Shown here: positions 24,527 through 27,569 of the stretch, piece by piece
Layout of the letters: each line of letters starts with the position of its first letter
Numbering within the stretch: position 1 is the first letter of the stretch
Assembly: GCA_964478415.1 (NCBI GenBank)
Contig: CAYZII010000024.1
Location: 1 to 27,569, forward strand
From: Sulfuricystis sp964478415
Lineage (GTDB): Bacteria > Pseudomonadota > Gammaproteobacteria > Burkholderiales > Rhodocyclaceae
Direction: 5' to 3'
DNA: 27,569 bases
Program-made: the position numbers and the translations under genes
Notes under the pieces: generated by a model
Seen by the model: the letters and a program-made list of their open reading frames with translations, nothing else
Databases searched by the model: none
Told to the model about the DNA's origin: nothing

Positions 24527-24996
24527 AAGAAGCGCTTGAGGAATTTCCGGCTCTGGGCATCGAGTGCCTCACGGTCGCGGATCAGGTAGTGGATGCCGTT
24601 GCTGTCGGCGATCAGCAGGCTCTTCGTTCCCCGCAGCCGGCGGATGTCATCCTCGCTTTTCAGGATCAGCTCGGTCGGCCCGCGGTCGGTTTCGATTTGC
24701 CAAGTGGAAGGGGTGGCAAAGCTCGACACGCCGACGATGCGCTGGAGCACCGGCATGAACTCACGTTGTGCGAGCTCTTCCTCGATCAGCGACCGCAGCG
24801 TTTCCGGCAGGTCGGAAAGCCGGTCGATCCATTGCAGCTCTTTGCCTTCGGCGGAAAGCAGCGCGATACCCTCGTCCGGCGCGGTCAGCGCAAAGGCGCG
24901 CACCGGAATGACACCCACGTGACGAGGCCCGTCGGCACCGGCATAGACGAGCTTGCCGAATGGGTTGCGGGTGAGCGTGAAAGCGGGGCGACTCAT
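24523..24996 (-). CDS. DUF1854 family protein
   Basis: A 157-residue soluble protein without signal peptide or membrane segment. It reads as a beta-rich domain with conserved stretches FTLTRNPFGKLVYAG, VRAFALTAPDEGIALLS, WQIETDRGPTELILKSEDDIRRL and LLIADSNGIHYLIRD, which I recognise as DUF1854. No biochemical activity is known to me. From memory, this family and the adjacent ABC transporter are named in current annotation as cyanophycin-metabolism associated; that link is not visible here, where the neighbours are glycogen enzymes. A strong ribosome binding site (GGGAGG, 7 bases) precedes the ATG, which overlaps the transporter stop. It probably acts with the transporter. Confidence 0.82.
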   Translation of the reverse strand: MSRPAFTLTRNPFGKLVYAGADGPRHVGVIPVRAFALTAPDEGIALLSAEGKELQWIDRLSDLPETLRSLIEEELAQREFMPVLQRIVGVSSFATPSTWQIETDRGPTELILKSEDDIRRLRGTKSLLIADSNGIHYLIRDREALDAQSRKFLKRFL

Positions 24997-27263
24997 GCGA
25001 TGGCCTCCCGTTCCGCCGCCCTGGGTTCGGGAAGCGACAGTGTGGGGTTTTCCGGCTCGGGTTCGCCCAGCGGCGGCGGTTCGTCGAGCTGCTTGCTCTG
25101 CGCCATGTAGAGCCGCCAGTAGTGGCCCTGACGGGCCATCAGCTCGTCGTGCTTGCCGATCTCGACGATGCGGCCGCGATCCATCACCACCAGCCGGTCG
25201 GCGCGTCGCAACGTAGACAGCCGGTGGGCGATCGCGATCGTGGTGCGGCCGCGGATCAGGTTGTTTAAAGCCTGCTGGATTTCGAACTCGGTTTCGGTAT
25301 CGACCGCCGAAGTGGCTTCGTCGAGGATCAGGATCTTCGGATCGATCAACAGCGCCCGGGCGATCGAGATGCGTTGCCGCTCGCCGCCGGAGAGCGATTG
25401 TCCGCGCTCGCCGACCAGCGAGTCATAGCCGAAGGGCTGGCGCAGGATGAATTCGTGCGCATGGGCGGCCCGCGCCGCCGCGACGATCTCTTCGCGGCTC
25501 GCATCGGGTTTGCCGTAGGCGATGTTCTCGGCGATCGTGCCGAAGAACAGGAAGGGTTCCTGCAGCACCAGACCGATGTGTTTGCGCCATTCGGCGACGG
25601 CGATGCTGCGCAGGTCGATGCCATCGATGCGGATGCTGCCGTCGGAAACATCGTAAAAGCGGCAGATCAGGTTCACCAGCGTGCTCTTGCCCGAACCGCT
25701 GTGACCGACCAGGCCGATCATCTCGCCGGGTCGGATGTCGAGATCGATGCCGCGCAGGATGGCTCGATTGCCATAGCGGAAATGCACGTTTTCGAGACGG
25801 ATCGCTCCCGTCACCTTGGGCAGCGCTACCGGCCTGATGGGGTCGGGGACGCTCGAGACGTGGTCGAGGATGTCGAAGATGCGTTTCGCGCCGGCGGCGG
25901 CCTTTTGCGTCACCGAGACGATGCGGCTCATCGAATCGAGCCGCGTGTAGAAGCGCGAGATGTAGGCGAGAAAGGCTGTCAGCACCCCGACCGTGACGCG
26001 GTCGTGACTGATCAGCCAGATACCGGCGACCCAAACGACGAGCACGCCGATTTCGGTGAGCAAGCCCACCGTCGGCGCGAACAGTGACCAGATACGGTTC
26101 AGGCGATCATTGACTTCCAGGTTATGCCGGTTCGCGTCGCGAAAACGCTGCGCCTCACGCGCTTCCTGGGCGAAAGCCTTGACGACGCGGATGCCCGGAA
26201 TGGTATCGGCCAGCACGTTGGTGACCTCCGCCCAGACCCGGTCGATCTGCTCGAAACCGGTGCGCAGTTTGTCGCGCACGATGTGGATCAGCCAGGCGAT
26301 GATCGGCAGCGGCAGCAGCGTGATCAGCGCCAGCCACGGGTCGATCGAAAACAGGATCACCGCCGTCATCGCGATCATCAGCACATCGGTCGCAAAATCG
26401 AGCAGGTGCAGCGAGAGAAAAACGTTGATCCGGTCGGTTTCCGAGCCGATGCGCGCGAGCAGATCGCCGGTGCGCTTGGCGCCGAAATATTCGAGAGATA
26501 ACTTTAACAAATGCTCATAAGTAGTTGTTCTCAAATCAGATCCTATCCGCTCTGAAACCAGCGCCAGGATGTAGGTGCGCGCCCAGCCCAGTCCCCAGGC
26601 CAGCAGCGCTGCCCCCAACAGGCCAGAAAGCAGCCAGTTGACCCTGCTCCAGTCGATCGGTGTGCCGTTCTGATAGGGAATCAGCACGTCGTCCATCAGC
26701 GGCATGGTCAGATAGGGCGGCACCAGGGTCGCGGCGGTACTGGCGAGCGTGAGCAGAAAGCCGGCAAACAGCATGCCCTGGTAAGGTTTGGCGAATCGCC
26801 ACAGGCGCAACAACACCCAGGTCGAGGGTGGGGTGTGCAGTTCGCGCACGCAGTTGGGGCATTCTTCTTCGCCCGGCGGCAGCGGCGCCTTGCAGATCGG
26901 GCAGGTGGCAACGATGGGAGGTTGAGGAGCCTGTCCGCTGATTACGCCGTCGCGCAGGCGGTTGAATTCGCGCTCGAAACGCAGCGCGGCAGGATTGCGT
27001 GCAAGCGTGTAGCGCCAGCGCGCGAGCCGACGTTGATCATCGCACAGTTCGAGCGTGCCGATGCCGCCATGATCGGAGTGGGTCAATGTCAGCGTCGCGG
27101 AGAGGGGCCAAGTGGTCGTGCCATCACGAATCTCGTGCGCGGTGAGCTCGATCACGCGCGTGGTGAAATGCAAACGTTCGTCGAGGTCGATCTCAAGACT
27201 GGCGATGACGGGCTCGGTAGTCACAGCGGGGTCGGTCTGGCGTAAAGTGGCGGAATCTGTCAC
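24993..27263 (-). CDS. ABC exporter-type ATP-binding/permease protein with N-terminal domain and zinc ribbon
   Basis: A 756-residue fused half-transporter. Residues 1-112 or so are a soluble beta-rich domain not found in ordinary MsbA-like exporters. A four-cysteine ribbon follows (CPIC at 121-124, CPNC at 135-138). About 155-460 is a six-helix ABC1 membrane domain with coupling helices (YEHLLKLSLEYFGAKRTGDLLARI). The C-terminal ATPase has Walker A GHSGSGKST (K526), Q-loop VLQEPFLFFG, signature LSGGERQRISIARAL, Walker B ILILDEATS and H-loop AIAHRLSTL. The frame also opens at a TTG (27275); GTG at 27263 is preferred, without a clear ribosome binding site for either. The substrate is unknown. 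A 73-base AT-rich patch lies at 26485-26557. Confidence 0.86.
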   Translation of the reverse strand: MTDSATLRQTDPAVTTEPVIASLEIDLDERLHFTTRVIELTAHEIRDGTTTWPLSATLTLTHSDHGGIGTLELCDDQRRLARWRYTLARNPAALRFEREFNRLRDGVISGQAPQPPIVATCPICKAPLPPGEEECPNCVRELHTPPSTWVLLRLWRFAKPYQGMLFAGFLLTLASTAATLVPPYLTMPLMDDVLIPYQNGTPIDWSRVNWLLSGLLGAALLAWGLGWARTYILALVSERIGSDLRTTTYEHLLKLSLEYFGAKRTGDLLARIGSETDRINVFLSLHLLDFATDVLMIAMTAVILFSIDPWLALITLLPLPIIAWLIHIVRDKLRTGFEQIDRVWAEVTNVLADTIPGIRVVKAFAQEAREAQRFRDANRHNLEVNDRLNRIWSLFAPTVGLLTEIGVLVVWVAGIWLISHDRVTVGVLTAFLAYISRFYTRLDSMSRIVSVTQKAAAGAKRIFDILDHVSSVPDPIRPVALPKVTGAIRLENVHFRYGNRAILRGIDLDIRPGEMIGLVGHSGSGKSTLVNLICRFYDVSDGSIRIDGIDLRSIAVAEWRKHIGLVLQEPFLFFGTIAENIAYGKPDASREEIVAAARAAHAHEFILRQPFGYDSLVGERGQSLSGGERQRISIARALLIDPKILILDEATSAVDTETEFEIQQALNNLIRGRTTIAIAHRLSTLRRADRLVVMDRGRIVEIGKHDELMARQGHYWRLYMAQSKQLDEPPPLGEPEPENPTLSLPEPRAAEREAIA

Positions 27264-27378
27264 GAGAACGAACAAAGCGGGCAGTCAAGGTTGCGAATGA
27301 TACGGCGTGCCGTTCAGCCAGCGCCGAATTTCGTTGTGTCAGCTTTTCCCGGACTAACGCGTTACTCGTGCGAAAGTT

Positions 27379-27454
27379 TTCAACCCAGATTGTTCATTGG
27401 AACGCGAGGGGATTGGGCAGCCGTAGGCGAAGATTGGCGGCCGCGCGACGAGCC
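27379..27454 (+). repeat. head segment of the right dispersed repeat
   Basis: Plus-strand sequence from TTCAACCCAGATTGTTCATT to GCGCGACGAGCC, corresponding to 1088-1011 read on the minus strand. The first 29 bases or so and the last 15 or so are identical in the two copies; the middle is diverged by a few substitutions and about 2 bases of length. Confidence 0.8.
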
Positions 27455-27520
27455 AAAACGCAGTTTCGGCGTAGGCTAACCTGCGCCAGCAGGTTAAGGC
27501 CCACAGGGCCGGCCGGAGCC
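27455..27520 (+). repeat. dispersed hairpin repeat, 66-base long type (right copy, unit A)
   Basis: Matches 945-1010 at 62 of 66 positions in inverted orientation. It has stem AACCTGC/GCAGGTT (27478-27495, loop GCCA) and a second stem GGCCC-ACA-GGGCC. It is followed without gap by a second unit in the same orientation. Confidence 0.85.
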
Positions 27521-27569
27521 AAAACGCAGTTTCGGCGTAGGCTAACCTGCGCCAGCAGGTTAAGGCCCA
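27521..27569 (+). repeat. dispersed hairpin repeat, long type, cut by window edge (right copy, unit B)
   Basis: All 49 visible bases are identical to the first 49 bases of unit A, including the AACCTGC/GCAGGTT stem (27544-27561). The array therefore continues beyond the window and its length is unknown. Confidence 0.85.

Larger units (their letters stand above)
27264..27569. other. 306-base region upstream of the ABC transporter gene, up to the window edge
   Basis: No gene is supported here; the one small plus-strand open frame runs through the repeat. The first 115 bases or so should contain the promoter of the transporter operon. On the minus strand a TATCAT hexamer (27302-27297) is -10-like but has no matching -35 box, so I do not call it. 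From 27379 onward the sequence is the dispersed repeat. Confidence 0.6.

Overview
This GC-rich window looks like the chromosome of a betaproteobacterium. The gene order gyrA-serC-serA-pheA-hisC-tyrA-aroA/cmk-rpsA-ihfB-lapA-lapB-heptose kinase-hldD-cysM is the classic arrangement of that class, and mtaD-ompA-ubiG on the other strand also fits. I cannot fix the order or genus from the sequence alone. Nothing here looks like a phage, plasmid, CRISPR array or insertion sequence with a transposase.

Layout. (1) Positions 1-3249 are on the minus strand: an S-adenosylhomocysteine/methylthioadenosine deaminase (mtaD), a short OmpA-family protein with a clear terminator, a repeat-filled intergenic stretch, ubiG, and possibly the first codons of one more gene at the window edge. 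(2) Positions 3306-20361 are on the plus strand: fifteen genes with overlaps or gaps of at most 28 bases. They cover DNA gyrase A, serine synthesis, the chorismate branch to Phe and Tyr with hisC, a fused EPSP synthase-cytidylate kinase, ribosomal protein S1, IHF-beta, the LapA/LapB envelope pair, two steps of ADP-heptose synthesis, CysM and a PolB-like exonuclease. (3) Positions 20394-27263 are on the minus strand: a four-gene unit in which every junction is a 4-base ATGA or GTGA overlap. It holds an ABC exporter with an unusual N-terminal domain and zinc ribbon, a DUF1854 protein, glycogen debranching enzyme GlgX and 4-alpha-glucanotransferase MalQ.

Two things stand out. First, a family of 63-66 base hairpin repeats occurs at the left edge (two tandem units), at the right edge (two units, in inverted orientation) and inside the 3' end of hisC, where it is translated as a C-terminal tail. 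Stem sequences differ between copies while pairing is kept. Second, the ABC transporter/DUF1854 pair, which I remember being linked to the storage polymer cyanophycin, is here locked into an operon with two alpha-glucan enzymes. That suggests a broader or different storage-polymer role. The transporter gene also carries a sharply bounded AT-rich, rare-codon patch of about 73 bases.
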